Assembly: GCA_027051095.1 (NCBI GenBank)
Contig: JALUAM010000050.1
Location: 1 to 40,309, forward strand
DNA: 40,309 bases
Direction of reading: 5' to 3'
Source of the DNA: Acidilobaceae archaeon
Lineage (GTDB): Archaea; Thermoproteota; Thermoprotei_A; Sulfolobales; Acidilobaceae
The position numbers and the translations under genes were made by a program. The notes beneath the pieces are model-generated. The model had not been told where the DNA came from. It ran no database searches and saw nothing but the letters and a program-made list of their open reading frames with translations. Below are positions 15,696 to 23,907 of this stretch, piece after piece. Within the stretch, counting starts at the first letter, position 1. Every line of letters starts with the position of its first letter.

Positions 15696-16646
15696 TTGGG
15701 CTCCCAGGAGTTCTTTTCCAGGTGGAGTTGGTTTATTGAGTGGATGACCCCTTCGAGGGCTACATTAAAGTGGGTCAAGCGCGTTATATTTTCGGCGAGA
15801 AGCGAATACCAGGATATAGCGTTAGTAGAGGTTGACGGCGAAGGTAAAGTGTTGATAATAGACGGTAAGACCCAGTCAAGCCTTGCCGACGAGTATATAT
15901 ATCACGAGGCGCTCGTGCATCCTGCAATGCTGCTTCACGGGTCGCCTAGAAGAGTTTTGATATTAGGTGGGGGGGAAGGTGCGACGCTTAGGGAGGTCTT
16001 GAAGTATAGGTCCGTGGAGGAAGTTGTAATGGTGGACATAGATAAGGTGATGGTAGAAATAGCCAAAAACTACCTAAAGGAGTGGCATCAAGGCTCGTTT
16101 GACGATCCTAGGGCCCGCGTCGTAATAGAGGATGCCTGGAACTATGTAGAGCGATCTGCCCGGGAGGGCGACACTTACGATGTAGTGATAGCGGACTTAG
16201 TAGACCCTGAGCCCGGAGGTCCGGCGACTCGGCTCTACACTAAGGAGTTCTACGATATGGTGTATAAGATAGTGGCTAAGAGGGGAGTGTTCGTGACACA
16301 AGCTACAAGCATAAGTTATACAGTCGAGGTTCATGCGTCGATAAGGAAGACTATAGGCAGCGTGTTTGGGAGTCACGCTACAATCAGTTATGGCGTCTAT
16401 GTGCCTAGCTTCGACAGTTACTGGGGCTTCGTCATGGCATCTAAGGGAGAGAACCCTCTCAAGCTCCTGGAGAAAGAGTTCCTGGAGACGAGAATTGAAA
16501 GAGCGCTTAAGGGGGACTCCCGGCTAAGGTTCATAGACTATCATTCAATGTTGCACATGTTCAGCATACCTAAGCCCTACAGGGAGCAGATCGAGAGGAT
16601 GGGCAGGATCTCGACGCTAGAGAGCCCGGTCGAGATGCCGGCTTAG
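15696..16646 (+). CDS. speE: Polyamine aminopropyltransferase (spermidine synthase family)
   Basis: This 316-residue protein transfers the aminopropyl group of decarboxylated SAM to a polyamine acceptor. Motifs are DGKTQSSLADEYIYHEALVH (substrate gate), the SAM-site LILGGGEGATLREVLKY with VVMVDIDKVMVEIAKNY, the proton-abstracting Asp in VVIADLVDPEP, and a C-terminal SYGVYVPSFDSYWGFVMASK. It lacks a SAM decarboxylase fusion. Archaeal members can accept agmatine, putrescine, cadaverine or longer amines and help make the long polyamines of thermophiles; acceptor specificity is not readable. TTG start. It shares a plus-strand run with the phosphosugar isomerase gene, 11 bases on. Confidence 0.92.
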   Translation: MGSQEFFSRWSWFIEWMTPSRATLKWVKRVIFSARSEYQDIALVEVDGEGKVLIIDGKTQSSLADEYIYHEALVHPAMLLHGSPRRVLILGGGEGATLREVLKYRSVEEVVMVDIDKVMVEIAKNYLKEWHQGSFDDPRARVVIEDAWNYVERSAREGDTYDVVIADLVDPEPGGPATRLYTKEFYDMVYKIVAKRGVFVTQATSISYTVEVHASIRKTIGSVFGSHATISYGVYVPSFDSYWGFVMASKGENPLKLLEKEFLETRIERALKGDSRLRFIDYHSMLHMFSIPKPYREQIERMGRISTLESPVEMPA

Positions 16647-16657
16647 GGGGATCATAA

Positions 16658-17674
16658 TTGAAGGAATTGTATGAAAGATGGCCTGAGGACTTAATTGAAG
16701 GATGGAAGAAAGGGGAGGAGCTTTCCGACCTGGCGGAGAGAGGAGATTATATAGTAGTGTGTGGCATGGGTGGCAGCGCCGCGGCCGGCGACTTCATAGC
16801 GATGCTTTCACAACTCAGGGGGGCAAGCGACATAATAGTTGTAAAAGACTTCGGGCCGAGGATCAAGCTGCTTGGCAATATAGTGTTAGTGGGCGTGAGC
16901 TATTCGGGCGACACGGTTGAAACTGTTAAATGCGTCTCGGCTCTTAGCAGAAGGGCTTCTACGGTTGTTACGCTGTCCTCGGGGGGTCTGCTGAGAGAGC
17001 TGTCAGTGGAGAACAAGTGGAGGTACATAGAGATCCCTAAGGGCCATATGCCCAGGACAGCATTTGCGTTTATGACTGGGGCTCTAGCCGGGATAGTTAA
17101 AACGAGGATCGGTGTTAAGGCTAGCGATGTTAAAGAGGCTGCTATCGAGCTAGCGAATCCTGAAGGCTTCTGGAGTACAATTAAGAAATCTGTAATAGAG
17201 GTTGTGGAAGGCGCTGCTAGGCTCGGGGAAAGGTCTCCGAGGCGCATTGTAGCTATAGATGTGTGCGGCGAAGTGGAGGCCTTGGGGGTGAGGGCTAAGA
17301 ACGAGCTTTCAGAAAACGCTAAATTACATGTTAAATTGCAGGTGTTTCCCGAGGCGGCCCACAACGACATTGTAGCGTTCCAGGCTTATAGAGAAATCCC
17401 CGTGTTGATAATGAAGCCCTCGGGAGGCCCTTGCAGGAGTGTGTTAGAGGCCGTGGAGCAGCTGTATTCGGACTATGGAGTTGATTATGTCACCGTAAGC
17501 GTAGACACTTCTAGCGCTGGAAGAGCCTTTTCAAGCTCGATTGCGATACTTAAAGGTATAGGCTTGGCGAGCGTCGAGATAGCGGAGAAGCTAGGGCTTG
17601 ACCCAGGGAACACAGAAATAATCTCCCGATATAAGAAATATTTAAAAATGAGGGGAGAGCCTGCCCAGGGATAG
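16658..17674 (+). CDS. Bifunctional phosphoglucose/phosphomannose isomerase
   Basis: This 338-residue member of the archaeal PGI/PMI family interconverts glucose 6-phosphate or mannose 6-phosphate with fructose 6-phosphate in glycolysis, gluconeogenesis and sugar nucleotide supply. A SIS sugar-isomerase fold is shown by VVCGMGGSAAAGD (33-45) and GVSYSGDTVETV (79-90), where the Ser/Thr-Gly-Asp loop binds phosphate. AKNELSENAK and PEAAHNDIVAF supply the Glu and His thought to act as base and acid. Bifunctional activity has been shown for the homologous enzyme of Aeropyrum pernix. Start is TTG; ATTGAAGG gives a weak ribosome-binding site. Confidence 0.92.
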   Translation: MKELYERWPEDLIEGWKKGEELSDLAERGDYIVVCGMGGSAAAGDFIAMLSQLRGASDIIVVKDFGPRIKLLGNIVLVGVSYSGDTVETVKCVSALSRRASTVVTLSSGGLLRELSVENKWRYIEIPKGHMPRTAFAFMTGALAGIVKTRIGVKASDVKEAAIELANPEGFWSTIKKSVIEVVEGAARLGERSPRRIVAIDVCGEVEALGVRAKNELSENAKLHVKLQVFPEAAHNDIVAFQAYREIPVLIMKPSGGPCRSVLEAVEQLYSDYGVDYVTVSVDTSSAGRAFSSSIAILKGIGLASVEIAEKLGLDPGNTEIISRYKKYLKMRGEPAQG

Positions 17675-17724
17675 CCTGCTTTCAATTCTGTACGGATTAG
17701 CTTAAAATTAATGGAGGCTATGCG

Positions 17725-18873
17725 GTGGCTATGGAGGGCGGTATTAAAGCGAGCCCGGAGCTGGGGAGCCTAAGGGGGGGCAATAAAGCGCTTATACTAG
17801 TAGTGGACTTAGACGATGATGTAGGCCGCCTGCTTGGGACGAGCGTCGTGGTCGGCTATGAAAGGGTTTTAGACGCGGCGATTAAATTTGCTCTTGAGAG
17901 GCCCGAGGACGCGGATGTTAACGCAATGTTCTCGGGGTTAAATCTCTATCACAGGTTGTCGAAAAGTTACAGCCAGGTAGAAATAGCAGTCGTGGGGGGC
18001 GATGAAAGGAGGGGTATTGAGGCTCAGCGTAAGCTCAAGGAGAGGGTTGAGGAGATCGCATCAACTATTGGGAGGGATGGGCTCGAGATATATCTAGTTA
18101 GCGACGGCGAGGACGAGATCATAGTGGGCCAGCTTATATCGTCGATAGCGCCCATAGCGGCTGTTAAAAGGGTAATAGTGACCCAGCACTTAGGAATAGA
18201 ATCTAACTATATGTTGATACTCAAATACTTGAAGAAGGTGAGCGAGGAGCCCAGACTTTCAGTTTATTTCCTGGGGATACCAGGCATAGTTATAACCGTG
18301 TCGGCGCTGCTGTCGCTTATAGGGCTGCTCTCGCTTGCACTCAAGATCGCGCTACTAGTCGTCGGACTAGCCTTAATGGTATATGGGTTTAGGCTCGAGA
18401 ATAGCGTTAAAAGCTTAATATTGAAGATCGTCGAGGATCTACGCGATAGGCCTCACATAAAGATTGGTGGGGCTGCAGTTATAGCTATAACAAGCCTTAG
18501 CGGCTTAATGGTGGCATACTATTCTTACATCTCTGAGGGGTTTATAGGGCTAGTGGAAACAGCCTTAGCCTATACTATACCTTTAGTGCTGGGAGGCGTG
18601 GCAGTCTACGTAATCATATCCATAATAGTTAGGGCCGCCAGCGGGTCTACAGATATAAGCAGGCATGTAGCGCTGGCTTTTGTGCTAGGCTTCTCCTCGC
18701 TGGCTTTCTATAGCCTTGGGTCAGAGTTAGAGGCGTTCAGGGCGGCCGGCATAGGGCTTCCAGAAGCGATTATACGAAGCATAATAGAATCAAAGTTCCT
18801 GCAATATATAATAGTTGGGGCGGGCTCGGCCGGGTTAGTGGAGTTACTCTCAAGAGCGTACAGGTCTTCTTAG
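17725..18873 (+). CDS. DUF373 family membrane protein
   Basis: This 382-residue protein has a soluble N-terminal half of about 180 residues beginning with ALILVVDLDDDVGRLLG. That motif is typical of DUF373 and resembles a nucleotide- or metal-binding alpha/beta fold; NAMFSGLNLYHRL and VGGDERRGIEAQRKL follow. The C-terminal half has about six membrane segments (first near SVYFLGIPGIVITVSALLSL). The family is widespread in archaea, mostly Crenarchaeota and Euryarchaeota, and its role is unknown. GTG start with a short spacing to a purine-rich site. It is followed 22 bases on by the inosine/xanthosine triphosphatase-like gene. Confidence 0.88.
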   Translation: MAMEGGIKASPELGSLRGGNKALILVVDLDDDVGRLLGTSVVVGYERVLDAAIKFALERPEDADVNAMFSGLNLYHRLSKSYSQVEIAVVGGDERRGIEAQRKLKERVEEIASTIGRDGLEIYLVSDGEDEIIVGQLISSIAPIAAVKRVIVTQHLGIESNYMLILKYLKKVSEEPRLSVYFLGIPGIVITVSALLSLIGLLSLALKIALLVVGLALMVYGFRLENSVKSLILKIVEDLRDRPHIKIGGAAVIAITSLSGLMVAYYSYISEGFIGLVETALAYTIPLVLGGVAVYVIISIIVRAASGSTDISRHVALAFVLGFSSLAFYSLGSELEAFRAAGIGLPEAIIRSIIESKFLQYIIVGAGSAGLVELLSRAYRSS

Positions 18874-18895
18874 CTGTGCAGGGTGTATAGGGGGC

Positions 18896-19477
18896 ATGGC
18901 TAGAGTCAGGGTTGCAGTCGGCACGAGCAATCCCTTGAAGGTTAGAGCGGCTAGAATAGTGTTCTCAAGGTACTTTGATGCCGAGGTCGTAGCTATAAGC
19001 GTAGACAGCGGGGTTGGGCCGCAGCCGGCAGGCTCGCGTAAAGTCGTAGCAGGAGCTCTGAGAAGAGCAGTGGACGCCATGAGGAGGACTGCCTCAGACT
19101 TCGGAGTGGGTGTTGAGGCGGGCCCTGTAGAGTTCCCCTCGCCGCTGGGGTATCTTGAAACCCAGGTGGCAGTAGTTGTCGATAGGGAATGCAGGGTTGG
19201 GCTAGGACTGAGTGCTTCGTTCGAACTAGACGAGGATATAGTAAGGAGCGTTGTGGGCGGGGGTGTGGAACTGGAGAGGGCTGTGAGCTACAAGCGCAGA
19301 GTCCCTATAGGCGAGGGGATAGGTTTCGTGGGCATAGCTACTAGAGGTTTTATCACTAGAATGGATTTAACTATTCAAGCGATAGCCATGGCGCTCATAC
19401 CCTTCATAGAGGGCTATTCGAGGATGGCGTCTGCCAATAGCCTCGCAGAGAGCCTCGGAGCAAGGATTGAATGTTAA
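18896..19477 (+). CDS. Inosine/xanthosine triphosphatase-like protein (DUF84/YjjX family)
   Basis: This 193-residue protein fits the DUF84 NTPase family, which hydrolyses non-canonical ITP and XTP to keep deaminated purines out of nucleic acids. The N-terminus VAVGTSNPLKVRAARIVFSR is the family nucleotide-binding motif. GVGPQPAGSRKVVAGALRRA and DFGVGVEAGPVE carry the conserved Gly/Glu region that binds base and metal, and ITRMDLTIQAIAMALIPF ends the domain. Length matches the family. The start ATG at 18896 has GGGTGTATAGGGGG upstream. It precedes the S8e and SRP19 genes on the same strand. Confidence 0.85.
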   Translation: MARVRVAVGTSNPLKVRAARIVFSRYFDAEVVAISVDSGVGPQPAGSRKVVAGALRRAVDAMRRTASDFGVGVEAGPVEFPSPLGYLETQVAVVVDRECRVGLGLSASFELDEDIVRSVVGGGVELERAVSYKRRVPIGEGIGFVGIATRGFITRMDLTIQAIAMALIPFIEGYSRMASANSLAESLGARIEC

Positions 19478-19517
19478 TTAGGCTAAGCGGCTTCGAGCCT
19501 AACAGGGCGGGAGAGAA

Positions 19518-19934
19518 ATGGGAGTCTACCAGTGGCGAGACCATAAGAAGCCTTCGGGCGGTAAGCGCAACTGGTACTATAAGGTTAAGAGGAAGTACGC
19601 CTTTGGCAGGCCTTTCGTGCCAGCCGTTCTATCGCCCGACGAGAAAGAGGAGAGAGTGCTAATCAGGGTGAGAGGAGGCAACTACAAGGTTAGAGCTAGG
19701 AAGGTAGCGTTCGCCGTGGTCTCAGACCCTAAAACGGGTAAGTCGCAGAAGGCTAGGATCTTGAAGGTGCTTGAAACGCCGGCTAACAGGGAGTACGCTA
19801 GAAGGAATATCATAGTTAAAGGTACGATAATAGAGACTACATTAGGCAAGGCTATAGTCACCTCGAGGCCGGGCCAGGACGGCGTTGTGAACGCTGTTCT
19901 CATAGAGCCTGCAGGCGAGGGTAAAGGTAGCTGA
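19518..19934 (+). CDS. rps8e: 30S ribosomal protein S8e
   Basis: This 138-residue small-subunit protein is of the S8e family found in archaea and eukaryotes. Hallmarks are the N-terminal MGVYQWRDHKKPSGGKRNWY, VRARKVAFAVVSDPKTGKSQ and ETPANREYARRNIIVKGTII, ending with VTSRPGQDGVVNAVLI. The strongly basic first third fits rRNA binding. The ATG is preceded by GGCGGGAGAGAA. It is followed 13 bases later by the SRP19 gene, so the two are probably co-expressed. Confidence 0.96.
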   Translation: MGVYQWRDHKKPSGGKRNWYYKVKRKYAFGRPFVPAVLSPDEKEERVLIRVRGGNYKVRARKVAFAVVSDPKTGKSQKARILKVLETPANREYARRNIIVKGTIIETTLGKAIVTSRPGQDGVVNAVLIEPAGEGKGS

Positions 19935-19947
19935 GGATATTGCGGAG

Positions 19948-20238
19948 TTGGCTGGCAAGAGGCTAGTTATCTGGCCACAGTACTTTGACTCCAGCCTCAG
20001 CAGGAGGATGGGTAGAAAGGTTTCTAGCGAGCTGGCAGTTCCGTCTCCTAAGCCCGAAGAGATTGAAAGAGCTCTTAGAGCTGCTGGGCTTAAGTTCGAG
20101 TCCAAGAAGGCCAGGTACCCTAGAACCTGGTGGCAGGAGTCGAAAATGTTTATCATTGAGTTCGAGGGTTCTAAGACTGAGCTGCTTAAAATCGTGGCAG
20201 CTGAATTGAAAAAATTGCGGGGCAGGAGGAAAAGCTAG
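19948..20238 (+). CDS. srp19: Signal recognition particle 19 kDa protein, SRP19
   Basis: This 96-residue protein binds 7S RNA and pre-orders it for SRP54, as part of membrane protein targeting. Family features are LVIWPQYFDSSLSRRMGRKV, then a helix with KPEEIERALRAAG and KARYPRTWWQESKMFIIEF, and a Lys/Arg-rich end. The TTG start follows GAGGATATTGCGGAG. Length is normal for archaeal SRP19. Its 3' end meets the convergent TFB-like gene with a four-base overlap. Confidence 0.95.
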   Translation: MAGKRLVIWPQYFDSSLSRRMGRKVSSELAVPSPKPEEIERALRAAGLKFESKKARYPRTWWQESKMFIIEFEGSKTELLKIVAAELKKLRGRRKS

Positions 20239-21113
20239 ACATATATGATTATGGCAATGTTGTCTATAAGAAACCTGTAATGCTTCCTCACGTTGCTCTC
20301 CTTGAGCTTCACCGCGTCTGCCACTACCTTCTGGGTCACGCTGTCGTGGCCTAGGAGGCGGGCTGCCAGGTACACGGCTGCGGCGGCGACCGCCTCAGGG
20401 CGCTTCCCGTGGAGGTCCTTCCTCTGCCCCGGCCTCCTCTCAGCCCTCAGGCTAGCCTCCACTATCTCGCGGGCAAGCCCAGCAACCTCACCCGGCAGGC
20501 CCAGCTGCCCAACAATCCTCTCTATGAACTGCGCGGTCCTCTCCAGAAGCCTACCCCCGCGGCTTCTAGCCAGGGCCTGCACCTGCAGCCTCCGGGCGGC
20601 GCTAGACTGTGATAGCCGGGCCCTGGCCTTCCACAGGTCGCTAGGGCTCACTCCCAGCAGCTCAAGAACCTCGCCCTGAGCCACGGCTACGTTATGAATT
20701 TCGCACGCCTTTAAGAGAGCGGCTGCTACCAGAGGCTCAGGCTTGCCCGGCAGCTTACCGCCTTGCTCGTCGAAGAGGGATCTCAGCATAAGCGCAGCTG
20801 TCTCCACGACGCTACGCGAGAGGCCTAGAGAGCTAGCGGCCTCTTGTAGGATTCTAAGTGCCGTGACTAGGGGTACGTCGCGCCTGCTAACTCCTGAGTA
20901 TCGAGGCCCCCCTCTAGCCCTCCGCAGCGGGTTCCTCGTCTTAACATTAACTATATCTACACCGACTCCCAGGTCGTGACGGGTAAACGTTATAGTTGAC
21001 GGCTCACCCGTAACAAAGCCTCTAGGAAAGCCCGAGTCGTAAATATAATCCTCGCCATTACAAACCGACTCTACACACTCGCTACTGCCTCTTACCTCCT
21101 CTCTTTCCTCCAC
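20235..21113 (-). CDS. TFB (archaeal TFIIB) paralogue without an intact zinc ribbon
   Basis: About 292 residues from the GTG at 21113 (GGGGAGG lies eight to twelve bases ahead); the frame is open to 21194 but that would overlap gar1 by 113 bases. Two cyclin-fold repeats of a TFB core are visible: ALRILQEAASSLGLSRSVVE through KACEIHNVAV, and QFIERIVGQLGLPGEVAGLA through AVYLAARLLGHDSVTQKVVA. The B-linker motif TFTRHDLGVGVDI is conserved. The N-terminal zinc ribbon that docks on RNA polymerase is degenerate: only Cys13 and Cys18 (spaced by four) remain and the second CxxC pair is absent. It likely binds TBP-DNA but recruits polymerase differently, or acts as a regulator. It shares an operon with gar1. 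Confidence 0.85.
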   Translation of the reverse strand: MEEREEVRGSSECVESVCNGEDYIYDSGFPRGFVTGEPSTITFTRHDLGVGVDIVNVKTRNPLRRARGGPRYSGVSRRDVPLVTALRILQEAASSLGLSRSVVETAALMLRSLFDEQGGKLPGKPEPLVAAALLKACEIHNVAVAQGEVLELLGVSPSDLWKARARLSQSSAARRLQVQALARSRGGRLLERTAQFIERIVGQLGLPGEVAGLAREIVEASLRAERRPGQRKDLHGKRPEAVAAAAVYLAARLLGHDSVTQKVVADAVKLKESNVRKHYRFLIDNIAIIIYV

Positions 21114-21501
21114 CTTTACCACCTCCCCTGCCGCGCCTAGCCTTGGACCGCCTAGAGGGGGGGCGGGCTTTCCTCTTCGGAGGAGGAATGTCAACGTAGA
21201 GTAGCTCGTCTATAGAGACGCTCCTTGCTAAATCCTTATTCTCGGGCTTAACGACTATGAAAGGGTTCTTGACGTTTCCGATAACGTCGGAGACCTTGCC
21301 AATCCTCTTCTTTACCATATCTACGACTATATAACCCAGCTTGAGTTCATTGACTATGTCGGCATCTAGGGGTTTAACGATTATGTGGCCGGTCTGCACT
21401 ATTGCATGAACTTTGCCTAGAGGCTTAAGCACGGCTCGACCCCCATTCACTTTCAGCCGTAAATAGAGTATTTCTAGCCCGCCCCCTCGAAAGGGGTTCA
21501 C
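21082..21501 (-). CDS. gar1: H/ACA RNP subunit Gar1
   Basis: This 139-residue protein is a Gar1/Naf1-type subunit of the H/ACA guide RNP that makes pseudouridine in rRNA. The central beta-barrel is clear: LKPLGKVHAIVQTGHIIVKP, VNELKLGYIVVDMVKKRIGK, VSDVIGNVKNPFIVVKPE. The C-terminal 40 residues are Pro-, Arg- and Gly-rich with GKGGGKRGGKR repeats, an RNA-binding tail typical of Gar1. The GTG start at 21501 could be replaced by a later one, since residues 1-15 are less conserved in character. The stop overlaps the presumed start region of the TFB paralogue, implying translational coupling. Confidence 0.92.
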   Translation of the reverse strand: MNPFRGGGLEILYLRLKVNGGRAVLKPLGKVHAIVQTGHIIVKPLDADIVNELKLGYIVVDMVKKRIGKVSDVIGNVKNPFIVVKPENKDLARSVSIDELLYVDIPPPKRKARPPSRRSKARRGRGGGKGGGKRGGKRQ

Positions 21502-21696
21502 CTCTGAGCTCTACTTTTCAGGGGATACGCTGTGGCGAAGCAAGATAAGAATTATTAGCTTGTAGGCTGGAATGAGTGGCGGGGAGTCCGAGGAGGTCGT
21601 GCCCGGCCTCCCGGCTAAGTAAGAGCAAGTAGCTAATGTCATATAACTTCATCTATAGATAGGTGTGGAACTGGCTGTTGATGTGGAATTTAATGG

Positions 21697-21711
21697 CGGG
21701 TAGATAAAAAT
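21697..21711 (+). promoter_or_regulatory. Possible promoter of the TFE-beta gene
   Basis: A GGGTAGATAAAAATC box around 21697-21711 is about 65 bases before the ATG at 21771, implying a leader of some 35-40 bases. It is the best TATA-like sequence in the 269-base gap between gar1 and this gene. Confidence 0.35.
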
Positions 21712-21770
21712 CGCGGACTCCTTAACCAGTATCCCGAGAGAACGCTGGAGTGCTAAGAGGTGCAGAATGA

Positions 21771-22160
21771 ATGGTAAAAAACATCGAATTCTATGAGGCT
21801 AAGGCGCTCGAGCTAATCAAGAACAACAAAGGGATCTTGCAGAGCGAGCTGTGGAAGCGGCTGGGCCTTGACAGCAGGGAGGGCTCAAGGATCGTCTTAA
21901 GGCTTGAAAGGAAGGGAGTTATAAAGCGCGAGGGAGTCATAGTTAACGGCAGAAGGACATATAAATTATATTATATAGGTTCTAGCGAGGCCAAGAAAGT
22001 TAGAATACTTGTGGATCTATCCAGCATCTTGGATTTGCCCTGCTCTACTTGCCAGTTTCTAAGTCAGTGCGGGCCCCACGGCGTGTATTCACCATATACA
22101 TGTAAACTCATAGAGGACTGGGTTTTGAGGCATTCATCGATTTCTGGCAGAGGGGGATAG
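21771..22160 (+). CDS. Transcription factor TFE beta subunit (RPC39-like, Fe-S type)
   Basis: This 129-residue protein is a winged helix plus a cysteine cluster. The winged helix is at about 10-65 (LELIKNNKGILQSELWKRLG, GSRIVLRLERKGVIKREGVI, RRTYKLYYI). Cysteines 91, 94, 100 and 111 (LPCSTCQFLSQC and SPYTCKLI) match the [4Fe-4S] motif of archaeal TFE-beta, the homologue of human RPC39. TFE-beta pairs with TFE-alpha to open promoter DNA and stimulate initiation. TFE-alpha is not in this window. Overlap with the convergent trm1 gene is 27 bases. Confidence 0.82.
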   Translation: MVKNIEFYEAKALELIKNNKGILQSELWKRLGLDSREGSRIVLRLERKGVIKREGVIVNGRRTYKLYYIGSSEAKKVRILVDLSSILDLPCSTCQFLSQCGPHGVYSPYTCKLIEDWVLRHSSISGRGG

Positions 22161-23330
22161 CTCCTTAATGATTTCCACTACCTCCTGAGGGGGAGCGTCG
22201 GCCCTAAACCCCTCCGGTGAGAAGTGAGTCTCCGAAGCTCTGTACCCTCTCGACTTTAATTCCTCTATAATTAAACGCCTAGACGGCATTGAAACCTTCA
22301 AGGACGATGAGATCCCTGCTATCGAATAATATATCGTTGAAGGGGGGAATGTGTATTCAACGCTAATATGAGATAGTAGCTTCTTCAAGCTTTTATAAGA
22401 TCCTAGATCCTCGGACAGGTTCGAAAGGGCTTTGAGCGCTATGTTAGCGTCTCCTAGAGGGCCTGACCATAGGGGGCCGAGAGCGATTTTATTGCCGTTG
22501 CACTCTGCTTCATCGAACACAACTACACCTAAGTTAATACAGTGGTATGCGTGTTTCAACTGTGAAAGAGACTTCTCGGCTCTACTAGCGCCCCTCTGCA
22601 CTTTAACGAATACGCGGATGAAGTGGCCGTGGTATACTGACATTAAGGGTTCTACGCCCTTGTCGAAGATTGCCGCTGTCTTAGCGATAAATGCTAGAAG
22701 GGCCCTCACAGCTACTTCCCTCGAAGACGGGGTCTTGTAAACCTCTACCATGTATCTTCTAAATGCTTTCTTCGGCTTAGAGCCCTCCAACACCGCTAAA
22801 TCAGTCGCAGTCACCGCTACTATAGACCCGTGGCCTGCCAGGTCTAGGGCCGCGTGTAGGAAGGGCGCGGGGCTCCCATAGGGGTCTATGTCGATCAGGG
22901 CTATAGGTGTGGGCTCCTCTCTCTTAAGCCTATACATCAATGCGTTTGCATCGGCGACTGTTATCCTCACGCGGCTAGTCACGCCGTTAAGCCTAGCATT
23001 AGCGTGGGCTAGCGCCGCCGCATAAGGGTCTATATCATTGATTATGGCTTCCTCGGCGCCGGCCTCCACCACATACCTAATGCCTCTAATACCCGTTCCT
23101 CCGTGGGCGTCGAGCACTCGCAGATCTCTCTTGCCCCTCATCTCCTCCAGCAGGAGGGAAGCAGTCACGACGCTCAAATCGCGGTTTACCTCCATCGCGG
23201 GGTTGTAGAATACATCTAGCCATGCGGGCTCTAGCCTACCGCTCGTAACAGCGCCTCTAGGGTCGGGAATGTATATTAGAACTCTGCCTTCTCTAACGAC
23301 AGCCAGCCTTCTCGGCGAGTGCCTCTGCAA
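22134..23330 (-). CDS. trm1: tRNA (guanine-26 N2)-dimethyltransferase Trm1
   Basis: This 398-residue SAM-dependent enzyme dimethylates G26 of tRNA. The family motif FYNPAMEVNRDLSV (41-54) is followed by the SAM site VLDAHGGTGIRGIRYVVEAG (73-92), NDIDPYAAALA, and the catalytic-type LIDIDPYGSPAPF (145-157). The C-terminal domain has HGHFIRVFVKVQRG and ends with helices and a wing; GPLWSGPLGD lies in the usual place, without the zinc cysteines (CGP) some archaeal relatives have. The gene overlaps the next gene downstream on the other strand, and its start overlaps the THEP1 NTPase gene by 38 bases, indicating an operon with the latter. Confidence 0.94.
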   Translation of the reverse strand: MQRHSPRRLAVVREGRVLIYIPDPRGAVTSGRLEPAWLDVFYNPAMEVNRDLSVVTASLLLEEMRGKRDLRVLDAHGGTGIRGIRYVVEAGAEEAIINDIDPYAAALAHANARLNGVTSRVRITVADANALMYRLKREEPTPIALIDIDPYGSPAPFLHAALDLAGHGSIVAVTATDLAVLEGSKPKKAFRRYMVEVYKTPSSREVAVRALLAFIAKTAAIFDKGVEPLMSVYHGHFIRVFVKVQRGASRAEKSLSQLKHAYHCINLGVVVFDEAECNGNKIALGPLWSGPLGDANIALKALSNLSEDLGSYKSLKKLLSHISVEYTFPPSTIYYSIAGISSSLKVSMPSRRLIIEELKSRGYRASETHFSPEGFRADAPPQEVVEIIKELSPSARNR

Positions 23331-23907
23331 GTCTAGGAGCCACCTCTCCCAAAGCGCTCCTGTTGGCTATGGAGACCTCTACTGTGCAACCCTTAGAGAC
23401 TAGCCTGTAGACCTCCGGGTCGCTGCTGCGCAGCCTCCTATGAAATACTACTACTTTGGGCTTCTGAGATGCAAGCGCGCTTACTATAGCGTCTCTTAGA
23501 GGCGCTAGCGTCAGCTCCATGGGGCCAATCTCATCTATGCCTATCACATCAGCGCGTTCAACCGCTTTTCTCAAGGCTGGCACTCCAATTCGAATCACGT
23601 CATACTCAACAACATAATATCGGCCCACCCTGGGGGCTCCAGGAGGACCTGAACCTCGCTTTGCAAGCCATCCCTCCTCGCCGCTCATTAAATCAACTAT
23701 TTTGAAGCCTGCTCTGGAACTACCAGTTCTTACTTCAGGCGCCGCTATGCCTCCCACCTTGCAGCCAAGCTCTTTTAAGCCCGCAATTATTTTAGAGAAT
23801 ATGGTGCTTTTGCCGACTCCTGGAGGCCCTGTAAATCCTAACAGAGCGTCAGCTCCGCTCTTTGCTTTAACGCATTCAACTATACTCCAGGCTCTTAAGT
23901 CGCTCAA
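23293..23907 (-). CDS. THEP1 family nucleoside triphosphatase
   Basis: This 204-residue P-loop protein has Walker A GPPGVGKST (27-35) and Walker B VIGIDEIGPME, in the layout of the small THEP1/DUF265 NTPases that hydrolyse ATP, GTP and other nucleotides. GGIAAPEVRTGSSRAGFKIV and VGRYYVVEYDVIRIGVPALR are family-specific segments. Length is normal. Its TTG start lies inside the end of the upstream regulator gene (32-base overlap), and its own end overlaps trm1, so regulator, NTPase and Trm1 form a tightly packed operon. The biological role of this family is not known. Confidence 0.9.
   Translation of the reverse strand: MSDLRAWSIVECVKAKSGADALLGFTGPPGVGKSTIFSKIIAGLKELGCKVGGIAAPEVRTGSSRAGFKIVDLMSGEEGWLAKRGSGPPGAPRVGRYYVVEYDVIRIGVPALRKAVERADVIGIDEIGPMELTLAPLRDAIVSALASQKPKVVVFHRRLRSSDPEVYRLVSKGCTVEVSIANRSALGEVAPRLAEALAEKAGCR

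Noticed and set aside
21572-21622. 16-codon ORF MSGGESEEVVPGLPAK in the gap upstream of TFE-beta
   Set aside because: Too short to support; no ribosome-binding site and no promoter at proper spacing.
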